Assembly (NCBI RefSeq): GCF_001884235.1
Contig: NZ_MAOI01000085.1
Location: 41,355 to 105,354, forward strand
Direction: 5' to 3'
DNA length: 64,000 nucleotides
From: Bacillus paramycoides
GTDB lineage: Bacteria > Bacillota > Bacilli > Bacillales > Bacillaceae_G
Part shown: piece by piece, positions 43,915-53,172 of the stretch
How positions within the stretch are numbered: the first letter of the stretch is position 1
Layout: every line of letters starts with the position of its first letter
Notes under the pieces: generated by a model
Databases searched by the model: none
Told to the model about the DNA's origin: nothing
The model's input: only the letters and a program-made list of their open reading frames with translations
Position numbers and translations under genes: made by a program

Positions 43915-43946
43915 AATAAAAAAGCTAGCGTGGGCTAGCTTTTTTA
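43915..43946. terminator. Terminator between dacA-like and cwlJ genes
   Basis: AAAAAAGCTAGC pairs with GCTAGCTTTTTT. It lies immediately after the carboxypeptidase stop on the minus strand. Confidence 0.85.
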
Positions 43947-43949
43947 TCA

Positions 43950-45221
43950 TTAAAATACTTTAGACCATAAGTTTGAGAAGAAATCACCAATTGAACGCAT
44001 TGTTAAAACGAACCAATTTGCTTTTTCTACTTCTTCAGTCGTTTTTGCAGCAATTTTCATACTTTTATTTCCGTCTAAGAAACCGTATTTATCAGTTGAT
44101 TCTAAAACGATTGAGCCTACTTTTGCATCTTTCTTAACAGGAGCAACTAAATGTCCATCTTCAGCAATTGATTTATCGGCTTCAGCTGAAATTTTGTAAG
44201 ATGGTGTGTTACCTTTTGCAGTAACTACTGTCACTTCTTTTTCTGGTGCAACTGTTACGTAGTCTTCTTTTCCTTTTACCACAGAAATTTTGTTGTTTTT
44301 ATCTATTTTTAGTTTTTGTTTTTCGAAGTTATTAAATCCATATTCAATTAATGCGCGAGATTCTGTGAAACGCTCGTCCATTGATTTCGTTTTAATAATA
44401 ACAGAAATAAGACGTAAATCACCGCGTTTTGCTGTAATGGTAAAACCATATCCAGCTGTATCGGAACTTCCTGTTTTTAAACCATCTGATCCTTCGTAAG
44501 CGAAGGCAGCACCTGGTAACATCCAGTTCCAGTTTTCCATACGAATTGGTTTTGGATGATTATCTGGGAAGTTTCTAAATCTTTGTTTTGTATCCTCTAG
44601 CATTTCTGGATACTTTGTAATAATTGTTTTTGAAAGAATACCCATATCGCGGGCTGATAAAGAGTTTTCTCCATTCGGGTCAGTTCCTTCAGGATGTTTA
44701 CCCTTTAAATCAGCATTATTTAATCCAGTAGCATTTACAAATTTATATTTCTTTAACCCTAGTTTTTTCGCATGCTCATTTGCAAGATTTAAGAAGTTTT
44801 TTTCGCTTCCTGCAAGAAGTTCTGCTAAAGCAATACTAGATCCATTCGCAGAGAAGATAACGATAGAATGGTATAATTCTCTTACCGTATATTGGCGCCC
44901 TTTCTCAAAGGGAACGTTAGAGAATTCATTATTACGTGAGATTTCGTAAGCATAATCAGAGATGTTTACTTTCGTATCCCAAGTAATTTTACCTTCCTTA
45001 ATAGCTTCTAAAACAGCATAAACAACAATTAATTTTGACATACTAGCAATAGCTAGTAATTCATCTGGATTTTGTTCATGCAGTATTTTTCCTGTATCTG
45101 CATCAAATAGAAGTGCAGCAGCTGCCTCTATATGTATTTTTTCTTCTGCATGGGATGTTGTTACTCCTAAGGAAGAAAATGACAATAGAAACAATAGTAA
45201 AATAGACAAGACTTTCTTCAT
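43950..45221 (-). CDS. D-alanyl-D-alanine carboxypeptidase (PBP5/DacA type)
   Basis: This 423-residue penicillin-binding protein has a signal peptide (KKVLSILLLFLLSFSSLGVT), the SxxK motif in IASMSKLIVV, SxN in FSANGSS, and KTG in DGLKTGSSDTAGYGF. A PBP5_C beta domain and a C-terminal amphipathic helix (VEKANWFVLTMRSIGDFFSN) anchor it to the membrane. It removes the terminal D-alanine from peptidoglycan stem peptides. Sequence resembles B. subtilis DacA, but this group has several paralogues, so no symbol is given. The ATG at 45221 is preferred because AAGGTG lies 9-10 bases upstream. Confidence 0.9.
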   Translation of the reverse strand: MKKVLSILLLFLLSFSSLGVTTSHAEEKIHIEAAAALLFDADTGKILHEQNPDELLAIASMSKLIVVYAVLEAIKEGKITWDTKVNISDYAYEISRNNEFSNVPFEKGRQYTVRELYHSIVIFSANGSSIALAELLAGSEKNFLNLANEHAKKLGLKKYKFVNATGLNNADLKGKHPEGTDPNGENSLSARDMGILSKTIITKYPEMLEDTKQRFRNFPDNHPKPIRMENWNWMLPGAAFAYEGSDGLKTGSSDTAGYGFTITAKRGDLRLISVIIKTKSMDERFTESRALIEYGFNNFEKQKLKIDKNNKISVVKGKEDYVTVAPEKEVTVVTAKGNTPSYKISAEADKSIAEDGHLVAPVKKDAKVGSIVLESTDKYGFLDGNKSMKIAAKTTEEVEKANWFVLTMRSIGDFFSNLWSKVF

Positions 45222-45386
45222 ATACATTATCACCTTCGCATCGTTATTAGCATGTAGCTCGTACCATTTTAGCATAATTCTGGATGCGAAAAGGTTACAA
45301 TTTTACAAGGGATTTGAAAAAATATGTCTATTTTTGTTGATAATTGATGAAAAAAGAGGGTTTTCGGGAGAAATATATTAAATATG

Positions 45387-45415
45387 AAAAAAAGGAACGA
45401 ATTTCGTTCCTTTTT
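45387..45415. terminator. Terminator after hemQ
   Basis: AAAAAGGAACGA/TCGTTCCTTTTT with a 3-base centre follows the hemQ stop on the minus strand. Confidence 0.85.
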
Positions 45416-45420
45416 CGATA

Positions 45421-46164
45421 TTATACGTGTAAAAATTTCGCTACTTTTTCGTCTGGTAAAATGTTTCCGACAAAGAATGTACCAAATTCACCGTAGCGGG
45501 CACTTACTTCATCGAAGCGCATTTCATATATAAGTTTCTTAAATTGAAGAACATCGTCAGCGAATAATGTTACACCCCACTCAAAATCGTCGAATCCGAC
45601 TGAGCCTGAAATAACTTGGCGTACTTTACCTGCGTACTGGCGACCGATTTTGCTATGACTGTACATAAGTTTCTTACGTTCTTCCATAGGAAGCATGTAC
45701 CAGTTGTCATTACCTTGGCGACGCTTGTCCATTGGATAGAAACAAATGTGATTTGCTTTCGGTAACTCAGGATATAAGCGAGCTAAGATTTGTGGGTTTT
45801 GGTATGGATCTTCATCAGCTGGAAGGTAGTTACTTAGTTCAACAACAGATACGTAAGAATATGCAGGAACCATATATTCAGCTAATGTTGTTTTATTTAA
45901 TTCTGTCTCAATTTCATTTAACTCTTCCATTGTTGGACGTAAGATCATAAGCATAATATCTGCTTTTTGACCAACAACCGTATACATTGCATGGCTACCT
46001 TTTTTTGCAGTAGCTACTTCGTTCCATTTTTCAACGACATTTAAAAATTCAGACACTGCTTGTCCGCGTTCGTCGCTAGATAATGTTTTCCATGCTGCCC
46101 AATCAATAGAACGTAAATCATGTAAACAATACCAGCCATCTAACGTTGTTGTTGCTTCACTCAT
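45421..46164 (-). CDS. hemQ: Coproheme decarboxylase HemQ
   Basis: This 247-residue protein is of the chlorite-dismutase-like fold. It oxidatively decarboxylates coproheme III to heme b, the last step of the coproporphyrin-dependent pathway. The residues equivalent to Geobacillus HemQ Y145, K149 and H172 are present as Y143, K147 ([10 protein letters not shown]) and the heme ligand H170 ([12 protein letters not shown]). The start is ATG 46164, preceded by GAGGTG, not the GTG at 46173. It is divergent from pta, as for ywfI-pta in B. subtilis. Confidence 0.95.
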   Translation of the reverse strand: MSEATTTLDGWYCLHDLRSIDWAAWKTLSSDERGQAVSEFLNVVEKWNEVATAKKGSHAMYTVVGQKADIMLMILRPTMEELNEIETELNKTTLAEYMVPAYSYVSVVELSNYLPADEDPYQNPQILARLYPELPKANHICFYPMDKRRQGNDNWYMLPMEERKKLMYSHSKIGRQYAGKVRQVISGSVGFDDFEWGVTLFADDVLQFKKLIYEMRFDEVSARYGEFGTFFVGNILPDEKVAKFLHV

Positions 46165-46442
46165 TCTATTCACCTCAGTTAATGATATTTTACACGTTAA
46201 CTATAGCATATATAGGTTTAAAATCATCTATATAAAGTTTCGGCGCATAAAATTGTCACATTTATATGTAATGAAAAACGAGAGAAAATAAGGCTTAAAT
46301 AGGCTTTATTTCTAGGCTGAATTTTATGAAAATATAATCATTTTTATTTTATCTATTTTTTGGGGGCTATAAGTTTAAAATATAGATGAAAAGAAGTATT
46401 CTTAAAGGTAGAGTTTTTTAACATTTGTAGGAGGGTTTATTC

Positions 46443-47414
46443 GTGAGCAATTTATTTACAACAGTAAAAGAAAAAGTTCAAGGAAAAGGCATTTCTATCG
46501 TACTTCCTGAAGGAACTGATGAAAGAATTTTAGGCGCTGCAGAGCGTTTAGCAAAAGAAGAACTAGTAAAACCAATTTTAGTTGGTAATAAAGAAGAAAT
46601 TAGCGCGAAAGCTGCTAGCATGAACTTAACATTAGCAGGCGTTGATATTTACGATCCAGCTACATACGAAGAAATGGATGCAATGGTAGCATCTTTCGTT
46701 GAACGCCGTAAAGGTAAAGCAACAGAAGAAGACGCTCGCAAAATCCTTAAAGACGAAAACTACTTCGGTACAATGCTTGTATACATGGGCAAAGCACACG
46801 GTTTAGTAAGTGGTGCAGCTCATTCTACAGCTGATACAGTTCGTCCAGCACTTCAAATTATTAAAACAAAACCAGGCGTTACAAAAACTTCTGGCGTATT
46901 CATCATGGTACGTGAAGAAGAGAAATATGTATTCGCTGATTGCGCAATTAACATTGCACCAAACAGCCAAGATTTAGCTGAAATTGGTATCGAAAGTGCG
47001 AAAACTGCTGAACTATTCGGTATTGATCCACGCGTTGCTATGTTAAGCTTCTCTACAAAAGGTTCTGCGAAATCTCCAGAAACAGAAAAAGTTGTAGAAG
47101 CAACTCGCATTGCAAAAGAAATGGCTCCTGAATTAACTTTAGATGGAGAATTCCAATTCGATGCGGCATTCGTACCATCTGTAGCTGAGAAAAAAGCTCC
47201 AGGTTCTACAATTAAAGGTGATGCTAACGTATTCGTATTCCCAAGCTTAGAAGCTGGTAATATCGGCTACAAAATTGCTCAACGTTTAGGTAACTTCGAA
47301 GCAGTAGGACCAATCTTACAAGGTTTAAACATGCCTGTAAACGACCTATCTCGTGGATGTAACGAAGAAGAAGTGTACAAGTTAGCTTTAATTACAGCGG
47401 CTCAAGCACTTTAA
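46443..47414 (+). CDS. pta: Phosphate acetyltransferase
   Basis: This 323-residue enzyme interconverts acetyl-CoA and acetyl phosphate. It is the short Pta form without N-terminal regulatory domains. Conserved segments include IVLPEGTDERILGAAERLAK, MLVYMGKAHGLVSGAAHSTA, ADCAINIAPNSQDLAEI and DANVFVFPSLEAGNIGYKIA. The start is GTG 46443 with GGAGGG upstream. Codon usage and a strong terminator suggest high expression. It lies between hemQ and lipL, as in B. subtilis. Confidence 0.97.
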   Translation: MSNLFTTVKEKVQGKGISIVLPEGTDERILGAAERLAKEELVKPILVGNKEEISAKAASMNLTLAGVDIYDPATYEEMDAMVASFVERRKGKATEEDARKILKDENYFGTMLVYMGKAHGLVSGAAHSTADTVRPALQIIKTKPGVTKTSGVFIMVREEEKYVFADCAINIAPNSQDLAEIGIESAKTAELFGIDPRVAMLSFSTKGSAKSPETEKVVEATRIAKEMAPELTLDGEFQFDAAFVPSVAEKKAPGSTIKGDANVFVFPSLEAGNIGYKIAQRLGNFEAVGPILQGLNMPVNDLSRGCNEEEVYKLALITAAQAL

Positions 47415-47433
47415 TTCTATAACGAATTGATAT

Positions 47434-47486
47434 GAAAAATGACCATCCTATTTCGTGTATAACGGAATAGGATGGTCATTTTTGTT
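47434..47486 (+). terminator. Terminator after pta
   Basis: An 18-bp stem (AAAAATGACCATCCTATT with its complement) is followed by T-rich sequence. Confidence 0.9.
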
Positions 47487-47590
47487 TTTATTAAAGAATT
47501 AAGTAGTTTTAAATTATTAGGGGATACATTTTTCTTAGAAGATAAACAATTTGTTGTGGTTAAGAAATAAAAGCATTTATATAAAAAATA

Positions 47591-47619
47591 GAAACCGTCG
47601 CTATTATAGCGACGGTTTC
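47591..47619 (-). terminator. Terminator after lipL
   Basis: GAAACCGTCGCTAT forms a near-perfect 12-14 bp palindrome touching the stop of lipL. The minus-strand tail is T-rich. Confidence 0.85.
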
Positions 47620-48464
47620 TATTTTTCTAAGCCAAGTGCCTTATTGTTACGATCAATAATACGTTGTAAATTCGTCTCGTATAAAGGAATTTCATCTAAT
47701 GTTAGCTGAGATGGTGTTAACTTTGGAGCGAATTGCTGCAACGTTTTTAAAAGACGCATCATTAAATCTTGCACTGTAATTGTTTCGCCAAGTAATTCAG
47801 ATAGTGAAGCCATCGTGCTCGGCACAATTTCAGGATACGTAAATCGCGTTTCTTCTCCTTGAATTGCTACGTTGTAAAAATCACGAACGAGTGCGGCACG
47901 CTCAGAACCGCTTCCTGTAGCACATAGGTAAATTTGTACAGCAACGCCACCGCGAATACGGCGTTGTGAAATACCAGCGAATTTTTGATTACGAATACTT
48001 AAATCGTAGCTACCAGGACAGTAAGAACCAACAATTTCTTTTGCCTCGATAGTAACATCGTAATCGTTTAACATTTCCTTAATTAAATGCCACATCGTAT
48101 CGTACCCAAGATCAATATCAATACCTTTTTCTGTTTCTTGGAATAAAAGTGATACGTTTAAAACACCTTCATCAAGTACGACCGCAAGTCCACCAGAATT
48201 ACGAACGATAACATTAAAGTTGTTTTGTTTTAAAAAGGAAATACCTTCTTCTAAATGTGGTAGGCGTGAATCTTGAATGCCTAGAACAATTGTATTGTGA
48301 TGAACCCAAGAGCGCATTGTTGCAGCTGATTCGCCATTTCCAATACTTGTGCATAATGTGTCATCCATTGCGAATGACTGCAATGCATGGAATGTTGGTC
48401 CTAAACTAGACTGATCCACAATACGCCACTCTGGCTGAGATAAAATCGAACGGGAATTGCTCAT
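47619..48464 (-). CDS. lipL: Octanoyl-[GcvH]:protein N-octanoyltransferase LipL
   Basis: This 281-residue protein is of the biotin/lipoate protein ligase fold and equals B. subtilis LipL (YwfL) in length. It carries [20 protein letters not shown], the amidotransferase cysteine C149 in [12 protein letters not shown] and the conserved lysine in [11 protein letters not shown]. LipL transfers octanoyl groups from GcvH to E2 subunits during lipoate assembly. The position between pta and rsfA agrees with ywfL. AAGGGG lies upstream of the ATG. Confidence 0.9.
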   Translation of the reverse strand: MSNSRSILSQPEWRIVDQSSLGPTFHALQSFAMDDTLCTSIGNGESAATMRSWVHHNTIVLGIQDSRLPHLEEGISFLKQNNFNVIVRNSGGLAVVLDEGVLNVSLLFQETEKGIDIDLGYDTMWHLIKEMLNDYDVTIEAKEIVGSYCPGSYDLSIRNQKFAGISQRRIRGGVAVQIYLCATGSGSERAALVRDFYNVAIQGEETRFTYPEIVPSTMASLSELLGETITVQDLMMRLLKTLQQFAPKLTPSQLTLDEIPLYETNLQRIIDRNNKALGLEK

Positions 48465-48606
48465 TTAACTAACCCCTTATCTTTAAAATGACAATCTCTA
48501 TTATAGCAAAAAAGAGGGAAGAAGGTTTTGGAAAGGAATCTTCTTGGCTAAGAATGATAAAGGGGGATTCTAAATTCGAAGAAGCATACATGGTTGAAGT
48601 GAAATA

Positions 48607-48634
48607 AAAAAGGATGCACATATGCATCCTTTTT
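48607..48634 (-). terminator. Terminator after rsfA
   Basis: AAAAAGGATGCA/TGCATCCTTTTT with a 4-base centre reaches the rsfA stop. Confidence 0.85.
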
Positions 48635-49325
48635 ATTCTGCGATTTTTTCTAAATTACCGTTTCGATCCATTCGGAAAGATGTTTGTGAGCGTTCCTCAT
48701 CATCCATTACTGCCAATTTGCGAGCTCGGTTCATAATATTCATAAGTGTTTCGTAATCTTCTTGTACAGTATGAGATTGCTTTTCTAATTTTTCTAGTTT
48801 CTTTTCTAGTTCTTCATTTCGTAGCATTTGCGCTTTTATTTCTTGTTTCAATCTCGTATTCTCGTTTTCAAGAGCTGTTACTTTTATATTTGAAGATCCA
48901 ACTGTTTGTAAAAAGTAAATAACGTCTTGCATTGTTATTGAGCTTCTTGAAGCAGGAACAGTCGGTTCTTGATATGGGATAGTTTCTTTATATTGAACAG
49001 CTGTTTCGTATGGTACTAGTTCTTCATAATCATTTACCGCTTCTGAAGCTGGTGGTGTATAAAGTAAACGTTTTTTTGCTTGTTCACCGCTCGCAGCACG
49101 CATTTTATCTTTACGATGTTTTTTTGCTAGTTGAAGAGCTTGTTCATAGCTATAGCGAACAACAGCATTCCAGCGAAAACCACAAGCAGCTGATGTACGA
49201 TTTAACTGGTCTCCTACTTCTTCAAATGCATTTAATTGAGTACTTCCTTCTCGAACATGGCGAAGTACCGTTTCAGCAAGTAATAAATCGTCCTCATCTG
49301 TCCAAGCATCTTGTCTCACTTTCAT
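48633..49325 (-). CDS. rsfA: RsfA prespore-specific transcriptional regulator
   Basis: The 230-residue protein has an N-terminal Myb/SANT-like DNA-binding domain ([40 protein letters not shown]) characteristic of RsfA. A charged middle and a C-terminal coiled coil follow (about 150-205, with repeated [14 protein letters not shown] heptads). RsfA fine-tunes the sigma-F regulon in the forespore. Synteny with lipL matches B. subtilis ywfM-N order. AAGGGAGTTG precedes the ATG, and a likely sigma-F promoter lies 40-70 bases upstream. Confidence 0.9.
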   Translation of the reverse strand: MKVRQDAWTDEDDLLLAETVLRHVREGSTQLNAFEEVGDQLNRTSAACGFRWNAVVRYSYEQALQLAKKHRKDKMRAASGEQAKKRLLYTPPASEAVNDYEELVPYETAVQYKETIPYQEPTVPASRSSITMQDVIYFLQTVGSSNIKVTALENENTRLKQEIKAQMLRNEELEKKLEKLEKQSHTVQEDYETLMNIMNRARKLAVMDDEERSQTSFRMDRNGNLEKIAE

Positions 49326-49364
49326 AGATTCAACTCCCTTTCTTTTTATGAACTTCCTATTTTT

Positions 49365-49393
49365 ATAATGGGCAAAAAAACGAGCTTTTATAC
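49365..49393 (-). promoter_or_regulatory. Candidate sigma-F promoter of rsfA
   Basis: On the minus strand, GTATA (49393-49389), a 15-base spacer and GCCCATTAT (49373-49365) resemble the sigma-F consensus GYWTA and GGNNANANT. rsfA is sigma-F dependent in B. subtilis. Confidence 0.5.
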
Positions 49394-49614
49394 AAAGCTT
49401 TTAAAAATATGGTAGATTTCGATGAAGGGAAGAAATTTTGCTATGAATGATGGGAGCTTTTGAAGGAGAAAATATAAAAAGTATGTAGCTTTATATAGGA
49501 ATGGAGCTATGCCCAGAGACTTGCAACAAGCTTCAAAGAGCGGTAAAATACCATTTAGTGTTGATTTTTAAATGTACTTGTGAAAAGTTTAAAATAGAGG
49601 AAGTGTTATATATA

Positions 49615-49839
49615 ATGGGAAACGAATTTCGTGTGTGTGATGATTGTCAGGCGACGAACGTTAAAACGCTAATTCCGAAGTTAAAAAAAGTAGATTCATG
49701 TGCAACGATTGAAGTTGGATGTCAGTCTTACTGCGGACCTGGTCGTAAGAAATCATTCGCATTTGTAAATAATCGTCCGGTTGCAGCTCCAACAGAAGAT
49801 GAATTAATTACAAAAATTGAAACAAAGTTAAATAAGTAA
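49615..49839 (+). CDS. DUF1450 family small cysteine protein
   Basis: This 74-residue protein contains [18 protein letters not shown] and then [20 protein letters not shown], matching the DUF1450 pattern of a CxSYCGxC-like motif followed by a valine-asparagine strand (B. subtilis YuzB type). Four cysteines, C7, C10, C34 and C38 approximately, could bind metal. The start is ATG 49615 with AGAGGAAGTG upstream, not the frame opening at 49501. Function unknown. It precedes the iron-uptake cluster but has its own terminator. Confidence 0.75.
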   Translation: MGNEFRVCDDCQATNVKTLIPKLKKVDSCATIEVGCQSYCGPGRKKSFAFVNNRPVAAPTEDELITKIETKLNK

Positions 49840-49840
49840 G

Positions 49841-49876
49841 AAAAAGAAGAGTGAACCGATTACTCTTCTTTTTTTA
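49841..49876 (+). terminator. Terminator after the DUF1450 gene
   Basis: AAAGAAGAGT pairs with ACTCTTCTTT and is followed by T7. Confidence 0.85.
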
Positions 49877-49923
49877 TGCCCATAAGATAGTGCTTTGTAT
49901 GAGTTCATATTTCAAAATAATGG

Positions 49924-49982
49924 TTGACAGCCTTTTGGAGCGGTAGGTAGAATAGAAAGTGTGATTCTGAGAATCATTATCA
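49924..49982 (+). promoter_or_regulatory. Iron-uptake promoter with Fur box
   Basis: TTGACA (49924-49929) and TAGAAT (49948-49953) are 18 bases apart. Downstream, 49962-49982 reads as two overlapping 7-1-7 heptad repeats: TGATTCTGAGAATCA, and TGAGAATCATTATCA, which is one mismatch from the TGATAATNATTATCA Fur box. Iron-bound Fur should repress the FecCD-type operon that starts at 50074. Confidence 0.8.
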
Positions 49983-50073
49983 AGAAAGGGTCAATTCACC
50001 TAATTTTTTTTATTACTATTTGAGAATAAATTTCATTTCAATAAATATATGTGTTGGTTAGGATGGTTGAGGG

Positions 50074-51129
50074 ATGGAAGCAAGCGCAAGGAGTATAGAG
50101 CAGCAAGAAGTGAATGTTAAAGAGATTAAGAGCAGACCGCTCATTGCTTCTATTATATTAATAGTGGGCACAATTTTGTTAGCTTTAAGTATGGCGGTTT
50201 CTATTTCATTTGGTGCAGCGGATATTAGTTTAAAGACTGTATGGCAAGCTGTGTTCCAGTTTGACGGTTCTATAACGCACCATAACGTAATTCAAGAATT
50301 ACGCATGCCTAGAGCAATAGGGGGCGTAGTTGCAGGTGCCTTTTTAGCGGTATCAGGAGCAATTATGCAAGGCATGACACGAAATCCACTTGCATCACCA
50401 TCGTTAATGGGAATTACAGATGGAGCTGTATTTGGAATTGCAATTATGTATGCATTTTTCCCTAATTCACCCTATTTAATGTTTGTTATCGCATCTTTTA
50501 TTGGAGCTGCGTTTGGTGCGAGCATTGTATATGGTATTGGGTCTTCTTCACCAGGTGGATTAACGCCTGTAAAATTAGCCTTAGCTGGTGCGGCAATTAG
50601 TGCTTTATTAGGGGCAATTTCATCTGGAATTGCACTGTACTTCAACCTTGCCCAAGAGGTAAGTATGTGGAATGCAGGCGGTGTTGCCGGAGTGAAATGG
50701 CAAAGTATTAATATGTTAGTGCCGATTGGTCTAGTTTGCCTCATTATTGCAATTATGATGTCGAGATATATTACCATTTTAAGCTTTGGTGAAGAAATCG
50801 CGATTGGTCTAGGCCAAAATACGACATTAATTAAATTCATAGGAACAGTGCTTGTTCTTGTATTAACAGGTTCTGCAGTTTCTATGGCAGGATCGGTTGG
50901 ATTCGTTGGACTTGTAATTCCGCATATGACTCGTTTCCTTGTAGGCTCAGACTATAGATGGGTTATCCCGTGTTCTGCGGTCTTAGGTGGATTGTTAATT
51001 GAATGTGCAGATATGTTATCTCGCGTTATTAATCCGCCGTTTGAAACGCCAATTGGAGCAATTACAGCGCTAATTGGGGTTCCATTCTTCCTCTACTTAG
51101 CACGTAATGAAGGGAGAGGGAAAATGTGA
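50074..51129 (+). CDS. Iron-siderophore ABC transporter permease (FecCD family), subunit 1
   Basis: This 351-residue, roughly nine-to-ten-helix permease has the FecCD hallmarks: IQELRMPRAIGGVVAGAFLA, GAIMQGMTRNPLASPSLMGI, and the ATPase-coupling region near FGEEIAIGLGQN and GSVGFVGLVIPHMTRFLVG. It forms a heterodimeric channel with the next gene product. The start is ATG 50074, with AGGATGG 7 bases and GAGGG immediately upstream. It is first in the Fur-box-controlled operon. The substrate is probably a ferric siderophore or citrate complex. Confidence 0.92.
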   Translation: MEASARSIEQQEVNVKEIKSRPLIASIILIVGTILLALSMAVSISFGAADISLKTVWQAVFQFDGSITHHNVIQELRMPRAIGGVVAGAFLAVSGAIMQGMTRNPLASPSLMGITDGAVFGIAIMYAFFPNSPYLMFVIASFIGAAFGASIVYGIGSSSPGGLTPVKLALAGAAISALLGAISSGIALYFNLAQEVSMWNAGGVAGVKWQSINMLVPIGLVCLIIAIMMSRYITILSFGEEIAIGLGQNTTLIKFIGTVLVLVLTGSAVSMAGSVGFVGLVIPHMTRFLVGSDYRWVIPCSAVLGGLLIECADMLSRVINPPFETPIGAITALIGVPFFLYLARNEGRGKM

Positions 51130-52142
51130 GGACGAGCGTCTTAACAAAAAAGAACGTTTCGATTTTAACGATTTTAGTAGGATTAATCGTTGCTGTATTT
51201 TTAGTGAGTTTAAATACAGGAACATTTAAAATACCTCCAATGGATGTATTAAAGTCATTAGTTGGATTAGGTGCAGAAGATCAGTCTGTTATTTTATTTG
51301 AATTTCGTATGCCACGTATGGTTATTGCTATATTAGTTGGTTCTGCATTAGCTATGTCAGGTGCGATTTTGCAAGGGTTATCACGAAATCCACTCGCTGA
51401 TCCAGGTATTATAGGTATTAACGCTGGAGCGGGATTAACAGTTGTTGTATTCGTCTACTTTTTCTTTGGAAAAGTTGGAACTGGTACACTTTTATCTGTA
51501 TTTATCCTTCCATTCTTCGCGCTAGTTGGAGCAATATTAGCAGCGGTTATTATTTATTTACTTGCATGGAAAGATGGCGTTTCATCGACTCGATTAATAC
51601 TTGTAGGTATCGCGGTTGCAGCGGGATTTGGTGCTGTTAGTTTAATTTTCTCTATGAAGATGACATCTAACGATTTCCGCTTTGCCACGATTTGGCTAGC
51701 GGGAAGTCTGTGGGGTACAGATTGGAAATTCGTACTAAGTGTACTTCCGTGGATGGTTATTTTCTTACCACTTGCCATTAGTAAAGCGCACATATTAAAT
51801 GTAATGAATTTAGGCGACTCTACAGCAGTTGGCCTTGGCGTAAACGTAGAAAAGGAAAGACGTAAATTATTATTTATTGCAGTTTGTTTAGCTGGTGCAT
51901 CTGTTGCTGTTGCGGGCGGAATCGGCTTTATCGGTTTAATGGCTCCGCATTTAGCGAGACGCCTCGTTGGTGGTAAACATCAAATTATGTTACCAACAGC
52001 TGCATTAATAGGAACGTTCTTGCTTTTATTTGCAGATGTAATTTCAAGAAGTGTGTTACCAACTTCAGAAATACCGGTCGGTCTTGTTATTTCTGTAATT
52101 GGCGCACCATATTTCATATATTTACTTATGAGGACAAAATAA
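51126..52142 (+). CDS. Iron-siderophore ABC transporter permease (FecCD family), subunit 2
   Basis: This 338-residue FecCD permease is homologous to its neighbour: FEFRMPRMVIAILVGSALAM, GAILQGLSRNPLADPGIIGI, LGDSTAVGLGVNVEKERRKL and GGIGFIGLMAPHLARRLVGG. GTG 51126 overlaps the preceding stop by 4 bases, showing translational coupling. The two permeases, the ATPase and the lipoprotein together make a complete type II importer. Confidence 0.92.
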   Translation: MRTSVLTKKNVSILTILVGLIVAVFLVSLNTGTFKIPPMDVLKSLVGLGAEDQSVILFEFRMPRMVIAILVGSALAMSGAILQGLSRNPLADPGIIGINAGAGLTVVVFVYFFFGKVGTGTLLSVFILPFFALVGAILAAVIIYLLAWKDGVSSTRLILVGIAVAAGFGAVSLIFSMKMTSNDFRFATIWLAGSLWGTDWKFVLSVLPWMVIFLPLAISKAHILNVMNLGDSTAVGLGVNVEKERRKLLFIAVCLAGASVAVAGGIGFIGLMAPHLARRLVGGKHQIMLPTAALIGTFLLLFADVISRSVLPTSEIPVGLVISVIGAPYFIYLLMRTK

Positions 52143-52157
52143 AGGGAGGTTTTTTGT

Positions 52158-52970
52158 ATGGCAACTTTAGCAGTTGATTCGGTATCTGTTGGCTATAATG
52201 AAGGGTTAATTATAGATGGATTAACAGTTGAAATTCCGGAAGGGAAAATTACAACGATTATTGGACCAAATGGTTGTGGGAAATCCACATTATTAAAAAC
52301 GGCTTCTCGTATTTTGAAAGCAAAACGAGGTACTGTTTATCTTGATGGAAAAGCAATTGAGAAACAGCCAACAAAAGAAATCGCAAAGAAAATGGCGATC
52401 TTACCACAAACTGCAGAAGTGCCAACGGGCCTTACTGTGTTTGAACTTGTTTCATATGGACGTTTTCCTCATCAAAAAGGATTTGGAACATTGAAAGAAG
52501 AGGATTATCGCTACATTCATTGGGCACTTGAAGTGACGGGAATGACAGAATTCGCAAATCGTCCAGCAGAAGCTTTATCAGGTGGTCAGCGTCAACGTGT
52601 ATGGATTGCGATGGCTCTTGCACAAGGAACAGATTTACTCGTGTTAGATGAACCAACAACATACTTAGATATGGCTCATCAACTTGAAGTATTAAACTTA
52701 CTGAAGAAGTTAAACCAAGAAGAAGGCAGAACGATTGTTATGGTCATTCACGATTTAAATCATGCTTCTCGTTTCTCTGATCATATGATTGCATTAAAAG
52801 CTGGGAAGTTAATGAAACAAGGAACACCAGATGAAGTTATGACAAGTGAAACGCTTCGTAATGTATTTGAGATTGAAGCGCAAATCGTTCCATGTCCAGT
52901 AAACTGTAAACCAATTTGCTTAACATACGATTTAACGATGATTAGTAATCAATTGCGTAAAAAAGCATAA
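52158..52970 (+). CDS. Iron-siderophore ABC transporter ATP-binding protein (FecE/FhuC type)
   Basis: The 270-residue ATPase has Walker A IIGPNGCGKSTLLKT, Q-loop LPQTAEVPTGLTVFELV, signature ALSGGQRQRVWIAMALAQ, Walker B LLVLDEPTTYLDMAHQ and H-loop VIHDLNHAS. The YLDMAHQLEVL segment after Walker B is typical of FecE/FhuC siderophore importers. It is 15 bases after the second permease, with AAGGGAGG as ribosome binding site. Confidence 0.93.
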   Translation: MATLAVDSVSVGYNEGLIIDGLTVEIPEGKITTIIGPNGCGKSTLLKTASRILKAKRGTVYLDGKAIEKQPTKEIAKKMAILPQTAEVPTGLTVFELVSYGRFPHQKGFGTLKEEDYRYIHWALEVTGMTEFANRPAEALSGGQRQRVWIAMALAQGTDLLVLDEPTTYLDMAHQLEVLNLLKKLNQEEGRTIVMVIHDLNHASRFSDHMIALKAGKLMKQGTPDEVMTSETLRNVFEIEAQIVPCPVNCKPICLTYDLTMISNQLRKKA

Positions 52971-52982
52971 TTAATAGAATGT

Positions 52983-53008
52983 CCCCCTCTTAAAGAGGTA
53001 AGAGGGGG
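52983..53008 (+). promoter_or_regulatory. GC-rich hairpin that sequesters a ribosome binding site
   Basis: CCCCCTCTT (52983-52991) pairs perfectly with AAGAGGGGG (53000-53008) across an 8-base loop, 12 bases after the ATPase stop. There is no T run, so it is not a standard terminator. Its 3' arm is the Shine-Dalgarno sequence of the 23-codon frame at 53016. It may stabilise the upstream mRNA or control that frame. Confidence 0.6.
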
Positions 53009-53015
53009 GATTCTA

Positions 53016-53087
53016 ATGGACGTTGAGCTTCTTATTGATGAATGGGAAGTTGAACGCCCGTTAGAATGGGCTATAAACAACAATTAA
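53016..53087 (+). CDS. Putative 23-residue small protein in the iron-uptake cluster
   Basis: ATG 53016 opens a 23-codon frame, MDVELLIDEWEVERPLEWA plus INNN, ending in TAA. It has a strong ribosome binding site (AGAGGGGGGA, 5-6 bases before ATG) and is followed directly by a hairpin terminator. It is acidic, with three glutamate-rich turns and two tryptophans. I do not recognise it. It lies between the ATPase and lipoprotein genes of an iron importer. It could be a genuine microprotein, a leader peptide, or chance. Confidence 0.35.
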   Translation: MDVELLIDEWEVERPLEWAINNN

Positions 53088-53118
53088 TAAAAATATATTA
53101 ATTAAATGTTGTTTTTGT
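53075..53118 (+). terminator. Hairpin between the ATPase and lipoprotein genes
   Basis: AAACAACAATTAAT can pair with ATTAATTAAATGTTGTTT (small bulge), followed by T-rich sequence. It probably limits read-through into the lipoprotein gene, which may then have its own promoter. Confidence 0.55.
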
Positions 53119-53172
53119 TTCTTATAGTTAAATGCAAATTATAAGAGAAATACAGTTAGAAGGAGTGGGAAT

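Noticed and set aside
49501-49614. 38-codon N-terminal extension of the DUF1450 protein
   Set aside because: The family is about 75 residues long and a good ribosome binding site precedes ATG 49615; the extension is probably untranslated.
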